From contig CASBQH010000265.1 of the NCBI GenBank assembly GCA_949127695.1, positions 1 to 15,446 on the forward strand: DNA of 15,446 bases, given 5' to 3'. The translations under genes were made by a program, and so were the position numbers. Below, piece after piece: positions 7,153 through 13,639 of the stretch. The notes below the pieces were generated by a model. It was not told where the DNA came from. It searched no databases and worked only from the letters and a program-made list of their open reading frames with translations. Source of the DNA: Synechococcales cyanobacterium PMM_0073 (GTDB lineage Bacteria; Cyanobacteriota; Cyanobacteriia; Elainellales; Elainellaceae). Position 1 is the first letter of the stretch; every line of letters begins with the position of its first letter.

Positions 7153-7358
7153 ATCAAACTTGCTCCCATAACATCAGATACTGCGCCTCACATTATCGAG
7201 CAGCGTCAGCTGATTTCGTCGTAATTATCGCATTTTTCAGCAGCAGTTCATCAAATGATGAAGAGTTTGCTTGCCGGGAACTTGAGCTTTTGTAGCTTTC
7301 AGCACTTTATCTATCTGAATCTCTTGGTATTTGTAGGTCAAATCAATCAACATATTGC
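7153..7358. other. Divergent promoter region between DUF6918 gene and guanidine operon
   Basis: No coding sequence is seen. The notable element is the perfect inverted repeat TTCATCA-AA-TGATGAA at 7247-7262, which looks like a dimeric regulator site. An imperfect NtcA-like motif, GTA-N8-CAC, lies at 7292-7305. AT-rich hexamer-like sequences occur before the riboswitch (for example CATATT at 7351-7356), but no -35/-10 pair is convincing. Confidence 0.4.
7247..7262. promoter_or_regulatory. Perfect 7-bp inverted repeat, operator-like
   Basis: TTCATCA and TGATGAA flank a 2-nt centre. The site lies between divergent genes, about 100 nt before the guanidine riboswitch, where a dimeric transcription factor could act on either promoter. 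The symmetry is seen; the regulator is unknown. Confidence 0.35.
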
Positions 7359-7360
7359 TT

Positions 7361-7475
7361 CTAGGGTTCCGGTTTAGCAGCTCTGCTGAATGTCTGGTCC
7401 GAGAGAAGCAAGCTAGCGCTGGGTTTTAGGCAAGCAGCGCTGGCTACACGGCGGGAGAAAAGCCCGGGAGAACTC
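7361..7475 (+). ncRNA. Guanidine-I (ykkC) riboswitch
   Basis: The conserved blocks of the ykkC/guanidine-I RNA appear in order and nearly unchanged: CTAGGGTTCCGG (7361-7372), CTGGTCCGAGAG (7394-7405), a 7-bp P2 stem AGCGCTG/CAGCGCT (7415-7421 with 7435-7441), then CTACACGGCGGGAGAAAA (7444-7461) and GCCCGGGAGA (7462-7471). They match the pattern of the B. subtilis ykkC leader as I remember it. This RNA binds guanidinium and is normally an ON switch. The 3' part of the aptamer (AGAAAAGCCCG, 7456-7466) is also the left arm of a terminator-like stem, so ligand binding and termination are mutually exclusive. It precedes the ABC importer at 7559-10325, with no other gene between them. The exact 5' end and P1 boundaries are approximate. 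Confidence 0.95.
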
Positions 7476-7520
7476 TAAGCTGATAAAAATCAGTGAGAGA
7501 TTCTTTCGGGCTTTTCTGTG
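7456..7520 (+). terminator. Riboswitch-controlled terminator stem
   Basis: AGAAAAGCCCG (7456-7466) pairs perfectly over 11 bp with CGGGCTTTTCT (7507-7517). Inside it, AGAA/TTCT and CTCT/AGAG extend the stem with one bulge, and CTGAT-AAAA-ATCAG (7480-7493) forms the apical hairpin. The 3' arm is T-rich and is followed by TGTGGTTTT. The left arm is taken from the guanidine aptamer, the usual layout of guanidine-I transcription-termination platforms. The T-tract is interrupted, so termination efficiency is uncertain. Confidence 0.75.
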
Positions 7521-7558
7521 GTTTTCCAGTCTCTAGTTACCCCAGGCATTCACTGAGC

Positions 7559-8620
7559 ATGAAACATTTAACCAGACTCCGCTCATTTCTCTCGTACTGC
7601 GTTTTGTTCATCGCGACGCTCTCGCTAATTGTCGGCTGCATCAATCCATCTAGCTCTATCAAGACTACTAAAGATCTGGCTGACAGCAATACAGTGGCCG
7701 AAAACTCCGTGCGGCTGGGCTTTAGCGCTTGGCCGGGTTGGTTTCCCTGGCAGGTCGCCCAAGAACAGGGAATTTTTGAGGCCAACAATGTGCCGGTTGA
7801 CCTGAAATGGTTTGACGGCTACCTAGAATCAATTAATACGCTCACTGCGGATCAAATTGATGCCAATAGCCAGACGCTGGGCGATACGGTCAGCTCGGTG
7901 TCGGGCGGAGCCGATCAGGTGATTGTGCTGGTTAACGACAACTCAACGGGCAACGATAAGATCATTGTGGCAGAAGGCATTGGCTCGGTAGCTGAGCTGA
8001 AGGGCAAAAAGGTGGCAGCTGAAGAAGGCACGGTGGATCACTTTTTGCTGCTGCAAGGGCTGAAGAAAGCGGGTATGAGCGCCCAAGATATTCAGTTTGT
8101 GCCGCTAGAAACCGGCAAGGCGGCGGCGGCTTTCGTGGCCGGACAGGTAGATGCCGTGGCCGTGTTTGCCCCTTTTACCACGCAGGCTTTGAAGCGAACG
8201 GGCAGCAAAGAGCTATTTAGCTCCAAAGACTTTCCGGGTGCGATTTCAGATCATCTGGTGTTCTCGCGCAAGTTCATTGAGCAAAGCCCAGACAAGGTAC
8301 AGGCCGTAGTGGATTCCTGGTTTGAAACGCTGGATTTTATCCAGGCCAACCCGGACAAGTCCTATGAGATCATGTCAAAACGCGCTGGAGTTAGCCTAGA
8401 AGAGTACAAAGACTATGCCGATGGCACCCAAATTTTCACGGTTGAAGAAAACCTGAAGGCATTCCAGCCCGCCAACAATATGTCTTCGCTGCTCTATTCC
8501 GCAGACAAGCTAGCCGCATTTCTGGTTGAGGTGGGGTTGACGACTCAAAAGCCAGATACGACGCGCCTGTTTGACGATCGGTTTGTCAAAGCCCATGCGG
8601 CTAAAGTGCAGAAGTCCTAA
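7559..8620 (+). CDS. ABC transporter substrate-binding lipoprotein, probably for guanidine
   Basis: Periplasmic solute-binding protein of the NitT/TauT/SsuA class, 353 aa. A type II signal peptide ends in LIVG-C with the lipidated Cys at residue 27. The mature part starts with VRLGFSAWPGWFPWQVAQEQG, followed by DANSQTLGDTVSS, ELKGKKVAAEEGTVDHFLL and VAGQVDAVAVFAPF, the usual two-lobe NMT1-like fold. Homology alone would suggest sulfonate, nitrate, taurine or thiamine precursor. The guanidine-I riboswitch directly upstream instead points to guanidinium as the ligand. The ATG at 7559 is chosen because the lipoprotein signal begins there; an in-frame GTG at 7493 would start inside the terminator stem. 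The Shine-Dalgarno is weak. It is the first gene of a three-gene operon, 16 nt before the permease. Fold and lipobox are seen; the substrate is inferred from the riboswitch. Confidence 0.9.
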   Translation: MKHLTRLRSFLSYCVLFIATLSLIVGCINPSSSIKTTKDLADSNTVAENSVRLGFSAWPGWFPWQVAQEQGIFEANNVPVDLKWFDGYLESINTLTADQIDANSQTLGDTVSSVSGGADQVIVLVNDNSTGNDKIIVAEGIGSVAELKGKKVAAEEGTVDHFLLLQGLKKAGMSAQDIQFVPLETGKAAAAFVAGQVDAVAVFAPFTTQALKRTGSKELFSSKDFPGAISDHLVFSRKFIEQSPDKVQAVVDSWFETLDFIQANPDKSYEIMSKRAGVSLEEYKDYADGTQIFTVEENLKAFQPANNMSSLLYSADKLAAFLVEVGLTTQKPDTTRLFDDRFVKAHAAKVQKS

Positions 8621-8636
8621 AATTTACTTACCTATT

Positions 8637-9491
8637 ATGAGTCAAAGCGTTAATCCTCCGCGTTCTATTCAGCCTTACATCAAAACCCAGCCAATGCAGC
8701 CAACTGTGTTCTGGCGGCTAGCCGAAGATATCCCAAAGCCGCTCTATACGGCGCTGATGATCGCCTCAATTGTGGTGCCGGTGCTGCTCTGGTGGCTGGT
8801 GACGACGGTAGGCAATATTGACCCAAAATTTTTGCCCTCACCCGGGCAGGTGCTGGAAGCCTTTGGTCGGCTTTGGGGCACGCGAGAGCTGCTGAAGGAT
8901 ACGGTAGCCAGCCTCTGGCGGGTTGGCATGGGGTTTCTGCTGGCGGCGGCGCTGTCTATTCCAGTGGGGGTGCTAATGGGCAGCTTTGCCAGCATTCGCG
9001 CCCTGTTGGAGCCGCTGTTTGCCCTGATTCGCTATATGCCTGCGCCCGCCTTCATTCCGCTGCTGATTCTTTACCTGGGGATTGGCGAAGAGCCTAAAAT
9101 CACCCTTATCTTCATCGGCGTGTTCTTTTTTAATTCGCTGATGGTAATGGATACGGTCAAATTTGTGCCCAAAGAGCTAATTGAAGCCACCTATATGCTG
9201 GGCGGCAATCGGCTAGAAACGCTGACCCAGGTGATTTTGCCGCATGTGCTGCCCGGAATTATTGACGCCTGCCGGATCAACCTGGCGGCGGCTTGGCAGC
9301 TGGTCATTGTCTCAGAGCTGATTGCCGCCAACGAAGGGCTGGGTCGGCGGATCAGCGTGGCCGGTCGCTTTTTGAGAACCGACGAAATTTTTGTCGGGCT
9401 GATTGTGATTGGCGTGATTGGACTGCTGTTTGATCTGCTGTTTCAATATCTACTGCGCGTCACCTGCAACTGGGCGAACCAGAAGCGTTAG
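8637..9491 (+). CDS. ABC transporter permease, probably guanidine importer
   Basis: Inner-membrane permease of the BinPD (type I importer) family, 284 aa. Hydrophobic segments include ALMIASIVVPVLLWWLVTTV, VGMGFLLAAALSIPVGVLMGSF, PAFIPLLILYLGI, ITLIFIGVFFFNSLMVM, AAAWQLVIVSELIAA and FVGLIVIGVIGLLFDLLFQYLL, consistent with six helices. The cytoplasmic EAA loop that contacts the ATPase is clear: ELIEATYMLGGNRLETLTQV followed by ILPHVLPGI. The ATG at 8637 is preferred: it lies 16 nt after the binding-protein stop and gives a normal short cytoplasmic N-terminus. A longer in-frame TTG at 8571 would overlap the preceding gene by 50 nt and add unrelated residues. It acts as a dimer with the ATPase encoded next. 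Confidence 0.92.
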   Translation: MSQSVNPPRSIQPYIKTQPMQPTVFWRLAEDIPKPLYTALMIASIVVPVLLWWLVTTVGNIDPKFLPSPGQVLEAFGRLWGTRELLKDTVASLWRVGMGFLLAAALSIPVGVLMGSFASIRALLEPLFALIRYMPAPAFIPLLILYLGIGEEPKITLIFIGVFFFNSLMVMDTVKFVPKELIEATYMLGGNRLETLTQVILPHVLPGIIDACRINLAAAWQLVIVSELIAANEGLGRRISVAGRFLRTDEIFVGLIVIGVIGLLFDLLFQYLLRVTCNWANQKR

Positions 9492-9551
9492 ATCGGCTAC
9501 GCGGCATGATTTCGAGCTGGATAATTTGTTGTTTATTTAGAGGTTCAGGCG

Positions 9552-10325
9552 ATGTTCTTAGAAGTCAATAGCCTCAACAAGCAGTTTGAAACCGCCAAGG
9601 GTACGCTGGTGGTGCTCAAAGATATTGATATGCAGATCGAGCAGGGCGAGTTTATCTGCGCGGTGGGGGCATCTGGATCGGGTAAGTCAACGCTGCTGCG
9701 CCAGATTGCCGGACTCGATAGGCCGACTACGGGCGAGGTAAAAGTGGATGGTAAAACGGTGCATGGGCCTGGCCCTGATCGCGGTATGGTGTTTCAGCAC
9801 TATACGCTCTATCCCTGGATGAGCGTGCAGGAAAATACCGAATTTGGCCTGAAGCTGCAAGGTGTCCCCAAAGCCGTGCGGCGCGAGCAGGCCAGCTATT
9901 TTTTGAATGTAGTGGGGCTGACTCAGTTTGCTCAGTCGCTGCCCAAAGCGCTGTCAGGCGGAATGAAGCAGCGGGTGGCGATTGCGCGGGCGCTGGCTTC
10001 TGAGCCGAAGGTGCTGCTGATGGATGAGCCGTTTGGGGCGCTGGATATTCACACCAAAGAATCGATGCATGAATTCATGCTAGAACTCTGGCAGCGCACT
10101 GGCATCACGATCTTTATGATCACGCATGATGTAGAAGAGGCCGTCTTTCTCTCGAATCGGATTTTTGCCCTGGGGGCGCGTCCCGGCACGGTGCGAAAGG
10201 TGATGCAGATTAACCTGCCAGATCGCAGCCAAATGGTAAAGCGGCATTCGATCTTTCATGACTACCGCGATGAGCTGATGGATCTGCTCCGCAAGCATGG
10301 CCAGGAGGCGCTGGCTGTTGTGTAA
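9552..10325 (+). CDS. ABC transporter ATP-binding protein, probably guanidine importer
   Basis: Cytoplasmic ATPase of the NitT/TauT (SsuB/TauB/NrtD-like) class, 257 aa, a normal length. Motifs: Walker A GASGSGKST (39-47), Q-loop Q82 in VFQHYTLYPWM, signature LSGGMKQR (134-141), Walker B VLLMDEP (154-160), D-loop GALD (162-165) and H-loop H192 in MITHDVEEA. The C-terminal RHSIFHDYRDELMDLL is typical of this branch. There is no extra C-terminal regulatory or solute-binding domain of the kind seen in NrtC, which argues against a classical cyanobacterial nitrate transporter. The ATG at 9552 lies 60 nt after the permease, with a weak AGG upstream. It completes the importer as last gene of the operon; a strong hairpin follows at 10354-10381. 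Confidence 0.94.
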   Translation: MFLEVNSLNKQFETAKGTLVVLKDIDMQIEQGEFICAVGASGSGKSTLLRQIAGLDRPTTGEVKVDGKTVHGPGPDRGMVFQHYTLYPWMSVQENTEFGLKLQGVPKAVRREQASYFLNVVGLTQFAQSLPKALSGGMKQRVAIARALASEPKVLLMDEPFGALDIHTKESMHEFMLELWQRTGITIFMITHDVEEAVFLSNRIFALGARPGTVRKVMQINLPDRSQMVKRHSIFHDYRDELMDLLRKHGQEALAVV

Positions 10326-10353
10326 ATGCCTGAGCTGAGACGCCTCAACCCAG

Positions 10354-10381
10354 GGCAGCGGCAGATCGTTCTGTCGCTGCC
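10354..10381. terminator. Strong hairpin between convergent genes
   Basis: GGCAGCGGCAGA and TCTGTCGCTGCC pair over 12 bp (one G-U) around a TCGT tetraloop. It lies 28 nt after the ATPase stop and just beyond the 3' end of the fasciclin gene, so it can serve both transcripts. No T-tract follows on either strand, so it may protect mRNA 3' ends rather than terminate on its own. Confidence 0.5.
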
Positions 10382-10396
10382 AACAAGATGCAGCGA

Positions 10397-11065
10397 TTAC
10401 TTCAGCTGAGCGGGGTCAAAGCTGGGCGGCAGAATCACCTGGTTGATTGCATGAACAACGCCATTGCTGGCCATGAGGTCAGCCTGCGCTACCGTCGCAT
10501 CGTTAATCTTGACGCCGCCATCTACTCTCAGCTTGAGCGGAGTTCCTTCTAGCGTTGGGACATCGACTGAGGTGATTTGGGCAGCGGTAATTTTCTGCGG
10601 CACCACATGATAGGTCAAGATCTGGGTCAGGATGGCTTTGTTTTCTGGACGCAGCAACGCCTGTAAGGCTTCGGGCGGCAGCGCGCTAAAGGCGGCATTA
10701 GTGGGCGCAAAAACAGTAAACGTACCGGGCTGAGCCAAAGCATCCGTCAGGCCAGCCGCCGTCAGCGCAGCGGTGAGGGTGCTAAACTCTGGGTTGCCTG
10801 AAACAACAGCGGCGATTGTGCCTGTAGCAGCCGGAGATGCAGTCGGAGAGCCTGCCGGAGATGCAGCCACAGCCGGAGATGCAGCCGGAGATGCAGCCGG
10901 AGATGCTGCCGGAGATGCTGCCGGACTCGGAGACTGATTTAGGTCAGTTCCTCGATCATTGAAGGGCGCGTTCAATTCATCGCAGGCTGAGAGCGTGACG
11001 AGTGCGAGGGCGCTCAGCAGTCCGAGTGAGAGCTTGTAGGAAGAAGACAGAGATAGCAATTTCAT
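10397..11065 (-). CDS. Fasciclin-domain lipoprotein
   Basis: A 222-aa envelope protein. The signal peptide has the lipobox LSAC (Cys at residue 28). A low-complexity linker (46-80) of repeated SPAA units follows, then a single fasciclin (FAS1) domain (about 82-213). FAS1 landmarks are FTVFAPTNAAF (116-126), YHVV (152-155) and NGVVHAINQVILP (201-213). FAS1 domains generally act in adhesion or protein-protein contacts at the cell surface; the linker probably holds the domain away from the membrane. The ATG at 11065 starts directly at the signal peptide; no good Shine-Dalgarno is seen. The gene is convergent with the guanidine importer and divergent from the DUF1400 hydrolase, with which it shares a 218-nt promoter region. 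Its specific partner is unknown. Confidence 0.93.
   Translation of the reverse strand: MKLLSLSSSYKLSLGLLSALALVTLSACDELNAPFNDRGTDLNQSPSPAASPAASPAASPAASPAVAASPAGSPTASPAATGTIAAVVSGNPEFSTLTAALTAAGLTDALAQPGTFTVFAPTNAAFSALPPEALQALLRPENKAILTQILTYHVVPQKITAAQITSVDVPTLEGTPLKLRVDGGVKINDATVAQADLMASNGVVHAINQVILPPSFDPAQLK
10829..10926 (-). repeat. 12-bp coding minisatellite (Ala-Ser-Pro-Ala units)
   Basis: Tandem copies of a GCCGGAGATGCA-like 12-mer (plus strand), some with one or two changes, encode the Ser-Pro-Ala-Ala linker of the fasciclin lipoprotein. Each unit is four codons, so copy-number change alters linker length without a frameshift. Confidence 0.8.
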
Positions 11066-11283
11066 TAGGATTGAGGCTTAAATATTGATCGGTAGCTCTA
11101 GAGTAATGTAGTCGCAACATATCAACTAGATATTAACTAGATCTGTCATTTGTATGACGAATTCTTTACAGTTCTGCCTGTCTGACCTAGCTACAAAGCA
11201 GGATGCATTCCCCAATCTAGACAGGTTGCTGAGAAAAGCACTAACCTAAATCAGCTAAGTCTATAAGTTAAACCCTACCGTTC
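11066..11283. other. Divergent promoter region, fasciclin lipoprotein / DUF1400 hydrolase
   Basis: No coding sequence. It contains two direct copies of AACTAGAT (11124-11131 and 11135-11142), 11 bp apart, followed by the inverted repeat GTCAT-TTGT-ATGAC (11145-11158). A TATAAG at 11262-11267 could be the -10 of the hydrolase promoter; the -35 is unclear. Confidence 0.35.
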
Positions 11284-13017
11284 ATGAGTCAGCCAGCCTC
11301 AACGCTTACCCTATTGTCTTTCGGCTTGATCAAGCTTCGTAAAATCCGCCAATTTATGGTGCGGCTGCTGTTTGGACTGAGTCTGGCGCTGCTGCTGGCG
11401 CTGCCCACACTAATTGCCCTGCCGGTTAAAGCCGCCGAAAGAATCTTCTTTAGCTTTGGTCTTTTAGAGCGCTCGGTGAGCGTCGCCTCTCTAGAAGCTT
11501 TTGCCGAGGATGGCCGCGTCAACTCAGATTTGGCAGGCTTTCTGCGGTTTCTGCGGCCTGAGCAGCAGCAGGAGTTGGGCACGGCGCTGACCACTACGCA
11601 CCAGCTTGATCCCGTGACAATTTCCCAAGGCTCCTATGAGCCAATGGGGGCAGAAGTGCTGCGGTTTGTGGGCAGCCTCCTCCAGACCGGACAGCGGCAA
11701 AATGGCCTCTATGCCCTGCGTTCAGCCATGATTCTCTCGGCAGGTCAGCCCGAAGGCTTCACGCTGCTAGATGTGCTGCATCGCTTTCCCACCAATGGGG
11801 TGCGGCTCGATCTCAGAGTGGCGCTGGCAATGCTGCGGCAGGGAGAGCAGTTTTTTAATGAAACCAACGCTGTGATTGCCGGAATTGAACAGCTGGCTCG
11901 AGACTCTGCCCCTGCAACCACCGTCACAGCCAGCGATCTGCCCGATCTGCGTCAGCCCGGTGGCGTGCCGTTTACCATGCAGAGCTTTACGATCACCGAC
12001 GCCCGCCGCGACCACAGCTATCCGGTTAATCTCTATCTGCCGCAGGGATTTCCGCAGTCTAACGGCGCTGATCCGGTGCGGCTAGTGGTGCTGTCGCATG
12101 GCCTTGGCTCAAGCCGCGCCGATTTTGCAGACATGGCCAAGCATTTTGCCTCCTATGGGTTCGCGGTAGCGCTGCCTGAGCATGTGAACAGCAACTTTGA
12201 CTTGCAGCAGGCGGTGCTGGCGGGTCGGGCTTCTGAGGTGTTTCGCGTCAGCGAATTTGTCGATCGCCCCAAAGATATTAGCTTTTTGCTGGATGAACTG
12301 GAGCGGCGCAACCAGAGCGAATGGCAGAGCCGCATGAACCTAGAAGAAGTGGCTGTGGGCGGACATTCCTTCGGCGGCTATGGCGTGCTGGCGCTGGGTG
12401 GTGCCACGGTCGATTTTGACAATCTGCGCGAGAACTGTAGCCAAAAAATCTTGCTCGACTCGCTCAATCCAGCCCTGCTGCTCCAGTGCCGCGCCCTAGA
12501 AGTGTCAGCCGCCGATCGGCAGCAGCTCACCGAGGGCTTGGCCGATCCGCGCGTGGGGCTGGTGGTGGCCTTCAACCCAGTCAATGCGATCATTTTTGGC
12601 CAGAAAGGGCTGAGCAAAATTCAGGTGCCGGTGGTGATTGGAGCCAGCGGCTATGACCCAGCCGCGCCGCTGGTGCGCGAACAGGCGTTTTCGTTTACCT
12701 GGCTCACCTCCCCCGAAAAGTATTTGCTGCTAGCCAAAGGCGGCGCGCATACCCCGCAGCTGACCGCGATGATCAACCGCGCCCTCTCGCCCACCAGCGA
12801 CCCAGACCAACTCCAAGAAAATCTGGCACTGTTCCGCAGCAACGTCAAGGCGCTGTTGCTGGCCTTTATTGAGGTCTATCTGGCAGACCGTACTGACTTA
12901 GAGCGCTACTTGCAGCCGTTTAATGTCCAGACGCTGGGCGATCCGCCGTTCGAGTTCAGCTTAATTCGGCAGCTGAGCGAGGCAGATCTCAACCAAATGC
13001 TGCGGCAGGCGCGGTAA
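11284..13017 (+). CDS. Secreted alpha/beta hydrolase with N-terminal DUF1400 domain
   Basis: A 577-aa protein. A hydrophobic signal segment (about 26-50, ending PVKAAERIFF) exports it. Residues about 51-180 form the DUF1400 domain, typical of cyanobacterial hydrolases of unknown substrate (FSFGLLERSVSVASLEAFAEDG at its start). The hydrolase domain (about 230-520) has the oxyanion region LSHGLGSS (270-277), the nucleophile elbow GGHSFGG (359-365, Ser362), a likely acid D458 in GASGYDPAAP, and a candidate catalytic His489 in GGAHTPQ. The fold resembles dienelactone hydrolase or PAF-acetylhydrolase-like esterases, so an ester or lipid substrate is plausible but not shown. The ATG at 11284 is kept, although no Shine-Dalgarno is visible. 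An in-frame ATG at 11356 begins right at the signal peptide (MVRLLFGLSLALLLALP) and may be the true start. Confidence 0.88.
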   Translation: MSQPASTLTLLSFGLIKLRKIRQFMVRLLFGLSLALLLALPTLIALPVKAAERIFFSFGLLERSVSVASLEAFAEDGRVNSDLAGFLRFLRPEQQQELGTALTTTHQLDPVTISQGSYEPMGAEVLRFVGSLLQTGQRQNGLYALRSAMILSAGQPEGFTLLDVLHRFPTNGVRLDLRVALAMLRQGEQFFNETNAVIAGIEQLARDSAPATTVTASDLPDLRQPGGVPFTMQSFTITDARRDHSYPVNLYLPQGFPQSNGADPVRLVVLSHGLGSSRADFADMAKHFASYGFAVALPEHVNSNFDLQQAVLAGRASEVFRVSEFVDRPKDISFLLDELERRNQSEWQSRMNLEEVAVGGHSFGGYGVLALGGATVDFDNLRENCSQKILLDSLNPALLLQCRALEVSAADRQQLTEGLADPRVGLVVAFNPVNAIIFGQKGLSKIQVPVVIGASGYDPAAPLVREQAFSFTWLTSPEKYLLLAKGGAHTPQLTAMINRALSPTSDPDQLQENLALFRSNVKALLLAFIEVYLADRTDLERYLQPFNVQTLGDPPFEFSLIRQLSEADLNQMLRQAR

Positions 13018-13196
13018 GGGCAGCTGGCAAATTGCCGAACCGCCCTCACCCCCCAGCCCCTTCTCCCATTTTGGGAGAAGGGGAGCCGGAATAGACTGAA
13101 AGGAGTCAAATCTATCCTCCGCTTCAAACCATCCGCTTTCCGCCAGCCAACTGCTCGCCATTCGCGATTAGCCATCCGCTGCCAGCCATCCGCTGC
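13018..13196. other. Repeat-rich spacer between convergent hydrolase and HU genes
   Basis: This spacer holds a GC-rich palindrome (13057-13083) and a run of degenerate short repeats around CCATCCGC/CCATTCGC (13129-13197). The last two copies are an exact 14-nt period direct repeat, GCCATCCGCTGCC(A). No gene is seen. Confidence 0.6.
13057..13083. repeat. REP-like perfect palindrome
   Basis: CCCCTTCTCCCA and TGGGAGAAGGGG form a 12-bp perfect stem with a TTT loop, preceded by CCCTCACCCCCCAG. This 'CCCTAACCCCCAGCCCCTTCTCCC...' type is a dispersed palindrome known from many cyanobacterial genomes. Placed between convergent genes, it could also act as a bidirectional terminator. Confidence 0.7.
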
Positions 13197-13499
13197 CTAT
13201 TTGGCTTTGGCGGGCGCTGGAGCCTCTTCAGCCACTTTTTCTTTGAACAGCTTGCCTGCTGAAAAGGCGGGAACCGTCGTGGCTGGAATCGTTAGCGTTT
13301 GGCCGGTGCGCGGGTTGCGGCCTTCGCGGGCTTGGCGCTGACGCGGCTCAAAGGTGCCAAAGCCGACTAGCGTCACCTTGTTGCCTTCAGAGACAGCTTC
13401 CATAATGGCGTCGATCATTGCGCCTAGCAGAGCATCGGCTTCTTTTTTCGTCACCTCGGCTTTTGACGCAATTGCATCCACAAGCTCACCTTTGTTCAT
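13197..13499 (-). CDS. hup: HU-family DNA-binding protein
   Basis: A small histone-like protein of 100 aa that bends and compacts DNA as a dimer. It begins MNKGELVDAIASKAEVTKK with the standard helix-turn-helix dimer core (VDAIASKAEVTKKEADALLGAMIDAIMEAV). VTLVGFGTFEPR follows, then the DNA-contacting beta arm (QRQAREGRNPRTGQTLTIPATTVPAF, with the Asn-Pro tip), and the final SAGKLFKEKV helix. A short Ala/Pro/Lys tail (EEAPAPAKAK) extends past the 90-92 aa of typical HU. The ATG at 13499 is preferred: AGGA lies about 8 nt upstream and the canonical N-terminus begins there. A longer in-frame GTG-type start at 13580 would add 27 unrelated residues and overlap the divergent gene's leader. Confidence 0.96.
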   Translation of the reverse strand: MNKGELVDAIASKAEVTKKEADALLGAMIDAIMEAVSEGNKVTLVGFGTFEPRQRQAREGRNPRTGQTLTIPATTVPAFSAGKLFKEKVAEEAPAPAKAK

Positions 13500-13639
13500 A
13501 GCGGTTTTCCTAATTTCTCTGATTGCTGAAATGTTGCCGTGATTATAGTGCAACAATTTGACTCTGGTGCATGGATTCAACGGGCGAAGCCGCAGGCTTA
13601 ATCAATTTTAAAACTCACCCACTCCACCCACTCATTTTT

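Noticed and set aside
8571..8636. Longer permease start overlapping the binding protein
   Set aside because: The extra residues are an out-of-frame reading of the binding-protein end; the ATG at 8637 follows at normal operon spacing.
7559..10325. Nitrate, sulfonate or taurine transporter annotation
   Set aside because: Sequence class alone cannot tell the substrate; the guanidine-I riboswitch is specific evidence, and the NrtC-type fused domain is absent.
10829..10926. CRISPR array
   Set aside because: The repeats are contiguous 12-mers without spacers and are in frame within the lipoprotein gene.
13500..13580. N-terminal extension of HU
   Set aside because: HU proteins begin at MNKGELV; the extension is unlike any HU and covers the divergent promoter region.
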